A stretch of DNA of 8,533 nt from Streptosporangiaceae bacterium. Lineage in GTDB: Bacteria; Actinomycetota; Actinomycetes; Streptosporangiales; Streptosporangiaceae. The position numbers and the translations under genes were made by a program. Numbering within the stretch: position 1 is the first letter of the stretch; every line of letters starts with the position of its first letter. Shown one piece after another: positions 1 through 6,700 of this stretch. The DNA is taken from positions 1 through 8,533 of the forward strand of contig JASIGS010000507.1 in the NCBI GenBank assembly GCA_030052355.1, given 5' to 3'. Under the pieces are notes generated by a model. It saw only the letters and a program-made list of their open reading frames with translations, was not told the origin of the DNA and made no database searches.

Positions 1-1
1 C

Positions 2-955
2 TTCCTGCGGTACTGCTCGCCTCACTTCGAGCACGGGCCGTTCGAGGTCGAGGCCGTGCGGCGGTGGTGCCCGGTCGACCTGTACGTCGGCGGCGTCGAG
101 CACGCGATCCTGCACCTGCTGTACTCGAGGTTCTTCGTCAAGGTGCTGCACGACATGCAGATGCTGGACTTCACCGAGCCGTTCACGGCGCTGGTGAACC
201 AGGGCCAGGTGATCAACCACGGCAAGGCCATGTCGAAGTCACTGGGCAACGGCGTGGACCTGGGGGTGCAGCTAGCCGAGCACGGCGTGGACGCGATCCG
301 GCTGACCATGATCTTCGCTAGCCCGCCAGAGGACGACATCGACTGGGCCGACATGAAGCCGGAGGCGCTGGTCAGGTTCCTCGGACGGGTGGTGCGGGTC
401 GCCGGCGACGTGGCCGCGGCCGGCGGTGCTGTCCCCGTGGCCGGCGCCGGGCCGGCTGGCGGCAACCTGGAGCTGCGCAAGGTCACGCACAAGACCGTCG
501 ACGAGGTCACCAGGCTGGTCGAGTCAACCCGGCTGAACGTCGCGGTCGCCAGGCTGATGGAGCTCGTCAGCGCGGCCCGGCGGGCCATCGACGCCGGGCC
601 TGGCGCCGCCGACCCCGCGGTCCGCGAGGCGGCGGAAGCGCTGGTGGTCATGCTGTCGCTGTTTGCCCCGTACACCGCGGAGGAGTGCTGGGAGATGCTC
701 GGTCACCGGCCGTCGGTCGCGCGGGCCGGCTGGCCGGCCGCCGACCCGGCGCTGCTGGTAGAGGAGACGGTGACGTGCATCGTCCAGGTCGACGGCAAGC
801 TGCGCGACAAGCTGCAGGTGAGCACGTCGATCGGCGAGGACGAACTGCGCGAGCTGGCGCTCGCGGCGCCTGGCGTTGACCGGGCGCTGGCAGGCCGCGG
901 CGTCCGCACCGTCATAGTCCGGCCGCCCAAGCTGGTGAACATCGTCTCGGCGTAG
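2..955 (+). CDS. leuS: Leucyl-tRNA synthetase, C-terminal third (5' truncated by window edge)
   Basis: Cytoplasmic class Ia aminoacyl-tRNA synthetase that charges tRNA-Leu. The frame is open from base 2, giving 317 residues before the TAG at 953-955; the start and the N-terminal Rossmann and editing domains lie outside. Visible parts: the end of the catalytic domain ([20 protein letters not shown]), the KMSKS-loop region written [10 protein letters not shown] (codons around 221-250), the PPEDDIDW segment typical of bacterial LeuRS, the helical anticodon-binding domain (about 470-750), and the small C-terminal domain beginning at the [13 protein letters not shown] segment, near base 775. The first Lys of KMSKS is Ala here, while the second, catalytic Lys is kept. 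I recall similar AMSKS forms in actinobacterial LeuRS but cannot check this. It is convergent with lexA, with 168 bp between the two stops. Family identity is secure. Confidence 0.96.
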   Translation, partial: FLRYCSPHFEHGPFEVEAVRRWCPVDLYVGGVEHAILHLLYSRFFVKVLHDMQMLDFTEPFTALVNQGQVINHGKAMSKSLGNGVDLGVQLAEHGVDAIRLTMIFASPPEDDIDWADMKPEALVRFLGRVVRVAGDVAAAGGAVPVAGAGPAGGNLELRKVTHKTVDEVTRLVESTRLNVAVARLMELVSAARRAIDAGPGAADPAVREAAEALVVMLSLFAPYTAEECWEMLGHRPSVARAGWPAADPALLVEETVTCIVQVDGKLRDKLQVSTSIGEDELRELALAAPGVDRALAGRGVRTVIVRPPKLVNIVSA

Positions 956-1024
956 GGCCTTCGTGCCGCTGGCCTTACTGGCACTGCTCAGTCAGGCGGA
1001 CGGCTCCAGCAGTTACGCGGAACG

Positions 1025-1060
1025 GTGCCGCGGCCGGGCTTGAGCTCCCCGAGCCGGCAC
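1025..1060. terminator. Possible bidirectional hairpin between leuS and lexA
   Basis: Between the two convergent stops, GTGCC (1025-1029) plus GGCT (1037-1040) can pair with AGCC (1052-1055) plus GGCAC (1056-1060), leaving a 7-nt bulge and an 11-nt loop. There is no U-tract on either strand. GC-rich hairpins without U-tracts are common at actinobacterial gene ends, so this could serve either gene, but the bulge makes it weak. Confidence 0.3.
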
Positions 1061-1123
1061 GTTCCCAGTAATGAGAAGAATCGCGACGACGGCCGCGCGC
1101 CCGCGGGGACGCTGTGGACGCGG

Positions 1124-1984
1124 TCAGACCCGGCGCAGCACCGCGACGACCTTGCCCAGGATCTCGGCCTCGTCACCGGGGATGGGGGTGTAGACGGGGT
1201 TGTGCGGCATCAGCCAGACGTGGTCAGAGGAGCGCTTGAAGGTCTTGACGGTGGCCTCGCCGTCGAGCATGGCCGCGACGATGTCGCCGTTGTCGGCGAC
1301 GGGCTGCTGGCGGACCACCACCCAGTCGCCGTCCGCGATGGCTGCGTTGATCATCGAGTCGCCGACCACCTTGAGCAGGAACAGCGTGCCCTCGCCGACG
1401 AGCTGCCTTGGCAGCGGGAAGATGTCCTCTATCTGTTCTTCGGCGAGGATCGGCCCGCCTGCCGCGATGCGGCCGACCAGCGGGACGTAAGCCGCCTCCT
1501 GGGAGGCGATGTCCAGCTGCGGCACGCCTTCCTCGACCTCAGGTTCAGGGCGGATCGCGGGGTGGCCGGGCAGCCGCACCTCGACGGTGCGCGGGCGGCC
1601 GGCATCCCGGCGCAGGTAACCCTTGCTCTGCAGGGTGGAAAGCTGGTACGAGACGCTCGAAGTGCTGGTCAGGCCGACGGCCTCGCCGATCTCGCGCATG
1701 GAAGGCGGATAGCCGCGTCGCTGGACCGACTCGCGGATGACCTGGAGCACCTTGCGCTGCCGCCAGGTGAGCACGTGGTCGGGATCCGGCTTGTCCGGCA
1801 GGTCCGCAACGACTGCGGGCACGCTGCCCTTCGGCCGTCTGCCCGGCTTGCCCCTTGGCCGCTGGGCAGCCGCCTGTTCGGCATCGGCGCCGGGGTGACC
1901 CGCGCTCAAGTTCGCCGCACTCATGCTCCCTGCACTCATGTTCGAGGCCTTTCGCGCCCCTTTCTCGCTGGTTACATCGCTCAT
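1124..1984 (-). CDS. lexA: LexA, SOS-response transcriptional repressor and self-cleaving serine peptidase
   Basis: LexA dimers bind SOS boxes and repress DNA-damage genes; RecA filaments trigger self-cleavage. The protein has 286 residues. Residues 73-133 form the winged helix-turn-helix ([39 protein letters not shown]). The linker is followed by the cleavage site GRIAAGGPI, where the bond would be Ala175-Gly176. The peptidase S24 domain has the catalytic Ser210 in VGDSM and Lys247 in ATVKTF. The chosen ATG at 1984 has GGAGG (1992-1996 on the plus strand) 7 nt upstream. In-frame ATGs at residues 16 and 21 lack such a site. The first 72 residues exceed the short E. coli type and end in a basic GKPGRRPKG stretch resembling an AT-hook; extended N-termini also occur in other actinobacterial LexA proteins. 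A candidate SOS box at 2051-2066 predicts autorepression. It is divergent from the LysM gene. Confidence 0.97.
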   Translation of the reverse strand: MSDVTSEKGARKASNMSAGSMSAANLSAGHPGADAEQAAAQRPRGKPGRRPKGSVPAVVADLPDKPDPDHVLTWRQRKVLQVIRESVQRRGYPPSMREIGEAVGLTSTSSVSYQLSTLQSKGYLRRDAGRPRTVEVRLPGHPAIRPEPEVEEGVPQLDIASQEAAYVPLVGRIAAGGPILAEEQIEDIFPLPRQLVGEGTLFLLKVVGDSMINAAIADGDWVVVRQQPVADNGDIVAAMLDGEATVKTFKRSSDHVWLMPHNPVYTPIPGDEAEILGKVVAVLRRV

Positions 1985-2050
1985 TGTCGTGCCTCCGGCT
2001 CGGTAGTGGCGTGTCCTCGAAGCAGACGTTAACGGTTTCGCGCGCCGATC

Positions 2051-2066
2051 TCAAACATCTGTTCGA
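2051..2066. promoter_or_regulatory. LexA-binding SOS box upstream of lexA
   Basis: TCAAACATCTGTTCGA fits the Gram-positive/actinobacterial SOS operator CGAAC-N4-GTTCG with one mismatch (CAAAC for CGAAC). It lies 66 bp upstream of the lexA ATG, where autoregulation of lexA is expected. It also lies upstream of the divergent LysM gene, so one or both directions could be controlled from it. Confidence 0.8.
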
Positions 2067-2112
2067 CCATCGGCAAAAGTGTCGTACCCCTGCGATATGA
2101 CAGTACCGCAGG

Positions 2113-2141
2113 TTCGTTCGATCGAACGCAAATGCTATAGA
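2113..2141 (+). promoter_or_regulatory. Putative promoter of the LysM gene (-35 TTCGTT, -10 TATAGA)
   Basis: A good -10 hexamer, TATAGA (2136-2141), stands 17 nt downstream of a weak -35 match, TTCGTT (2113-2118). Transcription would begin near 2148, about 50 nt before the ATG. I saw no convincing RecA-NDp-type element (TTGTCRGTG-N8-TAnnnT), the RecA-independent damage promoter known in mycobacteria. Confidence 0.45.
2115..2128. promoter_or_regulatory. Perfect 14-bp palindrome in the lexA/LysM divergent region
   Basis: CGTTCGATCGAACG is identical to its reverse complement. It contains the two SOS half-sites GTTCG and CGAAC in the reverse order to an SOS box, so it is not a normal LexA operator. 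It overlaps the putative -35 element of the LysM-gene promoter, so a protein bound here could control that gene. Confidence 0.45.
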
Positions 2142-2154
2142 ACAGAGGTACGAT

Positions 2155-2168
2155 CGAACTGTCATTCG
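2155..2168. promoter_or_regulatory. Second candidate SOS box, in the LysM-gene leader
   Basis: CGAACTGTCATTCG matches CGAAC-N4-GTTCG at 9 of 10 specified bases. It lies just downstream of the inferred transcription start and 30 bp before the LysM ATG, a position where bound LexA would block initiation or early elongation. The extended flanks match less well than those of the box at 2051-2066. Confidence 0.55.
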
Positions 2169-2186
2169 GCTCAGCGGCCGAGACCC

Positions 2187-2193
2187 AGGGAGG
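2187..2193 (+). promoter_or_regulatory. Ribosome binding site fixing the LysM-gene start
   Basis: AGGGAGG, 5 nt before the ATG at 2199. It decides against in-frame starts further upstream (GTG 2079, ATG 2097), which lie before the predicted promoter and would add residues unlike the rest of the protein. Confidence 0.8.
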
Positions 2194-2198
2194 CACCG

Positions 2199-2735
2199 AT
2201 GAGCGCAGTGACCGAGATGCCGTTCGGCGACAGCCTGATCGGCGACCCTCCGGCCGGCCGCGCGCCGATCCGAAGCGCTGCGGCTGTGCCAGTCCGCCGC
2301 GAGGCGACCCGGCATCAGCCCGCCCCGTCGGTCCGGCCCCGGCTTGTCCTGGTACGGGCATCGACCGGTGCCGACCTGCCCCGGTCTGCGCTGGCGCGCC
2401 AGGCACCGGCCCGGCCAGCTGCGGCTCCGCTTCGGCTCACCCGGCGGGGCAGGGCCGTTGTCGCGGCGGCTGCGACGGTGCTGGCCGCCGTGGCAGCTTC
2501 CCTGATCGTCGTCGCGGCCGCCACCGGCGCTCAGGCGACCAATCATGGTCAGCCTGGGGGTGGCTACGCCGGGATGCGTGAGATTGTCGTCCGGCCTGGC
2601 CAGACGCTGTGGTCAATAGCCGCCGCGGCCGAGCCGTCGGCCGATCCGCGGGTCGTGATCCAGCAGATCATGACGGTCAATTCGCTGACCACAACGCAGA
2701 TCCAGGCGGGCCAGCTGCTCTGGGTGCCGAAGTGA
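2199..2735 (+). CDS. ChiZ/Rv2719c-like membrane-anchored LysM protein, probable SOS cell-division suppressor
   Basis: The protein has 178 residues. Residues 1-85 are Arg/Pro/Ala-rich and low in complexity (predicted disordered, cytoplasmic). Residues about 86-109 form one hydrophobic transmembrane helix (VVAAAATVLAAVAASLIVVA). Residues about 127-177 are a LysM peptidoglycan-binding domain running from IVVRPGQTLWSIA to GQLLWVPK. This architecture, and the position divergent from lexA and next to nrdR, match Mycobacterium tuberculosis Rv2719c (ChiZ). That protein is damage-induced and inhibits division, a role shared by the analogues YneA (Bacillus) and DivS (Corynebacterium). Inference: after DNA damage LexA is cleaved, this protein is made, and septation stalls. 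No catalytic domain other than LysM is visible, so a hydrolase role cannot be claimed. The sequence is divergent, so homology rests on architecture plus synteny. The start is chosen from AGGGAGG at 2187. Confidence 0.85.
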   Translation: MSAVTEMPFGDSLIGDPPAGRAPIRSAAAVPVRREATRHQPAPSVRPRLVLVRASTGADLPRSALARQAPARPAAAPLRLTRRGRAVVAAAATVLAAVAASLIVVAAATGAQATNHGQPGGGYAGMREIVVRPGQTLWSIAAAAEPSADPRVVIQQIMTVNSLTTTQIQAGQLLWVPK

Positions 2736-2859
2736 CACACCGCGACACGCCGGCGTTTCGCGAGTTTCCCTGGCGCGCCGCGACGGCGCAGCGGTCAGGT
2801 GGCGGGCGCTGTGGCTGGCGCTGCACTGCCGGTCTACCAGCAGGTTCGTGCCAGACGCC

Positions 2860-2881
2860 GCTGGCTTGCCGGGCGGCCAGC
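2860..2881 (+). terminator. Possible terminator hairpin after the LysM gene
   Basis: GCTGGC (2860-2865) and GCCAGC (2876-2881) form a 6-bp GC stem with a 10-nt loop, 125 bp after the LysM stop and just before the NrdR boxes. There is no U-tract. It would insulate the nrdR operon from the LysM gene, but the fit is weak. Confidence 0.3.
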
Positions 2882-2910
2882 CCGGTGGACAAGGACAGTC
2901 GCTCGGAAAA

Positions 2911-2926
2911 CCACTAGATGTAGTAG
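2911..2926. promoter_or_regulatory. NrdR box 1 upstream of nrdR-nrdJ
   Basis: CCACTAGATGTAGTAG shares 11 of 16 positions with the NrdR consensus acaCwAtATaTwGwgT. Its core ACTAGATGTAGT is a palindrome except at two symmetric G positions. The tract is AT-rich in a GC-rich surrounding. Its partner lies exactly 32 bp downstream, the tandem spacing usual for NrdR sites. Confidence 0.7.
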
Positions 2927-2942
2927 TTGCACGGATGTAGTT

Positions 2943-2958
2943 TTCCTATAGGTTGTGC
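2943..2958. promoter_or_regulatory. NrdR box 2 upstream of nrdR-nrdJ
   Basis: TTCCTATAGGTTGTGC matches the NrdR consensus at 10 of 16 positions, including the right half (TTGTG) and the central CTATA. It is weaker than box 1, but the 32-bp (three-turn) register with box 1 supports it. TATAGG at 2947-2952 may also be the -10 hexamer, in which case NrdR binding would cover the promoter. No clear -35 is seen 16-18 bp upstream of it. Confidence 0.6.
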
Positions 2959-2979
2959 TTACGTGGGTACACCACTTGC

Positions 2980-2986
2980 GGGGAGG
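2980..2986 (+). promoter_or_regulatory. Ribosome binding site fixing the GTG start of nrdR
   Basis: GGGGAGG, 7 nt before the GTG at 2994. It selects the start that gives the conserved NrdR N-terminus MYCPFC over the upstream in-frame GTG at 2955, which overlaps NrdR box 2. Confidence 0.85.
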
Positions 2987-2993
2987 TGATCGC

Positions 2994-3635
2994 GTGTACT
3001 GCCCGTTCTGCAAGCACCCCGACAGCAGGGTCATCGACAGCCGGACTTCTGACGACGGTGCCGCGATCCGCCGGCGCAGGTCGTGTCCGGGCTGCGGCCG
3101 GAGGTTCACCACGCAGGAGACCGTCATCCTGACGGTAGCCAAGCGCAGCGGCGTTACCGAGCCGTTCAATCGCGACAAGATTGTGCGCGGGGTGCAGCGC
3201 GCCTGCCAGGGCAGGCCCGTGAGCGAGTACCAGCTGGCGCTGCTCGCGCAGCAGGTCGAGGACGCGATCAGGAGCCGTGGTAGCGGCGAGGTGCCCTCGC
3301 ACGAGATCGGCCTCGCCATTCTCGGGCCGCTCCGCGACCTCGATGAGGTCGCTTACCTGAGGTTCGCCTCGGTCTACCGGGGATTTGAGTCGCTGGCCGA
3401 TTTCGAGGATGAGATCGCAGCCTTGCGCGCCGAGCACGGCAGCGCCTGGCCACCCGACGATGCGCGGTTCCTGGCCGGCGAGCCGGAGCCGGAGCGGGCC
3501 GTGCCGGATCGGGGCGAGCCGGATCGGCCTGTGCCGGATCGGGGCGAGCCGGATCGGGGCGAGCCGGAGCACGCGCTCCCGTCTGGTGAGCGCGCAGTCA
3601 GACATCGCGGGCAGCAGTCCGCACCGGCCAGCTAG
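2994..3635 (+). CDS. nrdR: NrdR, ATP/dATP-sensing transcriptional repressor of ribonucleotide reductase genes
   Basis: NrdR binds paired NrdR boxes when loaded with (d)ATP and shuts down RNR genes. The protein has 213 residues. The zinc ribbon is at 1-40, with CPFC (Cys3, Cys6) and CPGC (Cys31, Cys34), and an Arg-rich DNA-contact stretch IRRRRS between them. The ATP-cone is at about 46-136, from [19 protein letters not shown] to [11 protein letters not shown]. The canonical protein ends near residue 150. Here a charged tail of about 60 residues follows, containing two copies of a 10-residue [12 protein letters not shown] repeat at 171-190. It is followed after 72 bp by nrdJ on the same strand, as in the Streptomyces nrdRJ operon. 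Two candidate NrdR boxes at 2911 and 2943 predict autoregulation. Start choice: GTG 2994 with GGGGAGG 7 nt upstream. Confidence 0.96.
   Translation: MYCPFCKHPDSRVIDSRTSDDGAAIRRRRSCPGCGRRFTTQETVILTVAKRSGVTEPFNRDKIVRGVQRACQGRPVSEYQLALLAQQVEDAIRSRGSGEVPSHEIGLAILGPLRDLDEVAYLRFASVYRGFESLADFEDEIAALRAEHGSAWPPDDARFLAGEPEPERAVPDRGEPDRPVPDRGEPDRGEPEHALPSGERAVRHRGQQSAPAS
3501..3557 (+). repeat. Tandem repeat (27 bp identical, 30-bp period) in the 3' end of nrdR
   Basis: Bases 3501-3527 and 3531-3557 are identical over 27 bp. Partial copies of the shorter unit GGATCGGGGCGAGCC continue to about 3565. It is in frame and encodes the Pro/Asp/Arg/Gly/Glu repeat of the NrdR tail. Exact identity suggests recent slippage duplication. 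Confidence 0.85.
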
Positions 3636-3670
3636 GCCGGACCTTTACACCGGAGGGCCTTGCCAGGCCC
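3624..3670 (+). other. Two tandem hairpins at the nrdR-nrdJ junction
   Basis: CCGGCC (3624-3629) pairs with GGCCGG (3635-3640) across the nrdR stop codon, with a 5-nt loop. GGGCCT (3655-3660) pairs with AGGCCC (3665-3670) with a 4-nt loop. No U-tract follows and nrdJ begins only 38 nt later. They may set relative nrdR/nrdJ expression by partial termination or mRNA processing; this is inference. Confidence 0.4.
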
Positions 3671-3707
3671 AGCTATCGGGTCCTAGCGATCCGCGAAGGG
3701 GGATCTG

Positions 3708-6700
3708 ATGACCGAGACGGCCAGCGGACCGGCGTCGCAGGGCGGCAGCAATGCGGGCGCCAAGGGGCTCACCGTGCGCCGCATCTACACGCGCGAGGGC
3801 GTCCATCCGTACGACGAGGTCAACTGGGAGCGACGCGACGTCGTCATGACCAACTGGCGGGACGGCTCGGTCAACTTCGAGCAGCGCGGCGTTGAGTTTC
3901 CCGACTTCTGGTCGGTGAACGCCGCGAACATCGTGACGACCAAGTATTTCCGCGGTGCCGTCGGCACTCCGCAGCGCGAGTGGAGCCTCAAGCAGCTCGT
4001 GGACCGGGTCGTCGGCACCTACGGTGCCGCCGGCCGCGAGCACGGCTACTTCGCGACCGAGGCCGACGCCGAGATCTTCGAGCACGAGCTGAAGCACGCG
4101 CTCGTGCACCAGGTGTTCAGCTTCAACTCACCGGTCTGGTTCAACGTCGGTACCCCCTCACCGCAGCAAGTGTCCGCGTGTCAGCCCTACGACGCGCCGG
4201 TCAGCACGCCGGACGGCCCGGTGCCCATCGGCAGGCTGGTCGAGTCCGCTGCCGTCGGCGCGAAGGTGTACGACGCCCACGGCATCACCCGCGTCGTGGC
4301 CACGAAGGCCAACGGCGTGAAGGAGGTGCTGCGGCTGCACGCCGCCGGCGGGCGCACGCTGGACGTCACGCCCGATCACCTGGTGTGGCGAGCCTGCGGC
4401 CGCGACGGCGGCGAGTTCACCGTGGCCGGCTTCCTGCGGCCGGGCGACCAGCTGCTGCAGGTGCGCCCGGAGGTCGGCGGCAGCGACCGGGTACTGCTGG
4501 AGATCAGCAAGGTCGAGCGGCTCGGCCCGATGGAGGTCTACGACATCCAGACCGAGAGCGGCGAGTACCTGTCCGGCGACATCCGCGTGCACAACTGCTT
4601 CATCCTCGCGGTCGACGACACCATGGACTCGATCCTCGAGTGGTACAAGGAAGAGGGCCTGATCTTCAAGGGCGGGTCCGGGGCCGGCGTGAACCTGTCA
4701 CGCATCCGCTCGAGCAAGGAACTATTGTCCTCGGGCGGGACGGCGAGCGGGCCGGTGTCGTTCATGCGCGGCGCGGACGCCTCCGCCGGGACGATCAAGT
4801 CCGGCGGGGCCACCAGGCGTGCGGCCAAGATGGTCGTGCTCGACGTGGACCATCCGGACGTCGTCGAGTTCATCGAGACCAAGGCGCGCGAGGAAGAGAA
4901 GATCCGCGTGCTGCGCGACGGCGGGTTCGACATGGACCTGGGCGGCAAGGACATCACCAGCGTCCAGTACCAGAACGCCAACAACTCGGTGCGCGTCTCC
5001 GACGAGTTCATGCACGCCGTGGAGACCGGCGGTTCGTTCGACCTCAACTCGCGTACCACCGGCGAGGCGATCGAGACCGTGAACGCCCGCGAGCTGTTCG
5101 GCAAGATGGCCAAGGCCGCCTGGGAATGCGCCGACCCCGGCATCCAGTACGACAGCACCATCAACGACTGGCACACGTGTCCGGAATCGGGTAGAATAAC
5201 TGCTAGTAACCCATGTTCCGAATATGTCCATCTTGATAACTCTTCGTGCAATCTGGCCAGCATCAACCTGCTGAAGTTCCTGCGCGAGGACGACACGTTC
5301 GACGTCGAGAGATTCGAGAAGCTCGCCGAGCTGATCATCACGGCGATGGACATCTCCATTTGCTTCGCCGATTTCCCGACGGCAAAGATCACCGCCGTTA
5401 CCAGGGCCTACCGGCAGCTGGGCATCGGCTACGCCAACCTCGGTGCGCTGCTCATGGCGACGGGGCACGCGTACGACTCTGAGGGCGGCCGCGCGATCGC
5501 CGCCGCTATCACGTCGCTGATGACCGGCACCGCCTACAAGCGCTCGGCCGAACTGGCTGCTGTGGTCGGTCCGTACGACGGTTACGCCAGGAACGCTGCG
5601 GCGCACAAGCGTGTCATGCGCAAGCATGCTGACGCCAGTAAGCAGATCAGGGCTCTCGGCGGAATGGACGTGGCCATCAAGGCTGCTGCCGACAAGGCCT
5701 GGCAGCAGTGCTTGGAGCTTGGCGAGGCTAACGGCTACCGAAACGGACAAGCCTCACTACTCGCCCCTACCGGGACAATTGGGTTCATGATGGACTGTGA
5801 CACCACAGGTATCGAACCGGATCTGGCCCTGAAGAAGTTCAAGAAGCTGGTCGGCGGCGGCTCGATGGAGATCGTCAACCAGACCGTTCCGCGGGCGCTG
5901 AAGAATCTCGGCTACCAGCCCGAGCAGGCCGAAGCCATCATCGAGTACATCGCCGAGCACGGGCACGTCGTGAACGCGCCGGGCATGCGGCCCGAGCACT
6001 ACGAGGTGTTCGACTGCGCCATGGGGGAGCGGGCGATCAGCCCGATGGGCCATGTGCGGATGATCGCAGCCGTCCAGCCGATGCTCTCCGGGTCAGTCTC
6101 CAAGACCGTGAACATGCCGGAGAGCGCGACGATCGAGGACATCGAGAAGATTTACTTCGAGGGCTGGAAGCTCGGCCTCAAGGCGCTCGCGATCTACCGG
6201 GATAACTGCAAGGTCGGCCAGCCGTTGTCGATCGCGAAGGCGAAGACCGAGGAAGCTCCTGCTCCTGCCGCAACATCGCCGCACGAGATCAGGCCGGTCC
6301 GCCGCAGGCTGCCCAAGCAGCGGACCGCGACGGTGACCAGGTTCTCGGTGGCGGGTGCCGAGGGTTACATGACGGCGTCGAGCTACCCAGACGACGGGAT
6401 TGGCGAGGTGTTCCTCAAGCTCGGCAAGCAGGGCTCGACGCTGGCCGGCGTCATGGACGCGTTCTCGATGGCGATCTCGGTCAGCCTGCAGTACGGAGTC
6501 CCGCTCGAGAAGTGGGTGGAGAAGTTCACCAACATGCGGTTCGAGCCGGCCGGCATCACCGACGACCCGGACATCAGGATGGCCAGTTCGGTGATGGACT
6601 ACATCTTCCGCCGCCTGGCGCTGGACTACCTGCCGTATGAGCAGCGGGCCGATCTTGGCATCCTCACCGCCGAGGAGCGCACCGCGCAGCTCAATGGCGA

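Noticed and set aside
1025..2032. Long open frame (335 codons) on the plus strand opposite lexA
   Set aside because: It is a mirror of the GC-rich lexA gene. No ribosome site or family motif is seen, and lexA on the other strand is certain.
2079..2198. Earlier starts for the LysM protein (GTG 2079 or ATG 2097)
   Set aside because: They precede the predicted promoter and lack ribosome sites; ATG 2199 has AGGGAGG at ideal spacing.
2609..2917. Open frame overlapping the end of the LysM gene
   Set aside because: It overlaps the LysM domain in another frame, has Arg/Gly-rich composition and no ribosome site, and ends inside NrdR box 1.
2736..2993. Cobalamin riboswitch upstream of the B12-dependent reductase operon
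   Set aside because: I found no B12-box-like sequence or suitable long structured leader. B12 riboswitches are expected on B12-independent RNR genes, not on nrdJ.
3501..3557. CRISPR array
   Set aside because: There are only two copies of a 27-bp unit with 3 bp between them, in frame inside nrdR. It is a coding tandem repeat.
4179..4595. Homing endonuclease within the intein
   Set aside because: No LAGLIDADG or HNH motif is present, and only about 12 linker residues lie between the two splicing halves.
3980..5194. 404-codon Arg/Gly-rich open frame inside nrdJ
   Set aside because: The +1-shifted frame of a high-GC gene gives long Arg-rich shadows. It has no motif and nrdJ is unmistakable.
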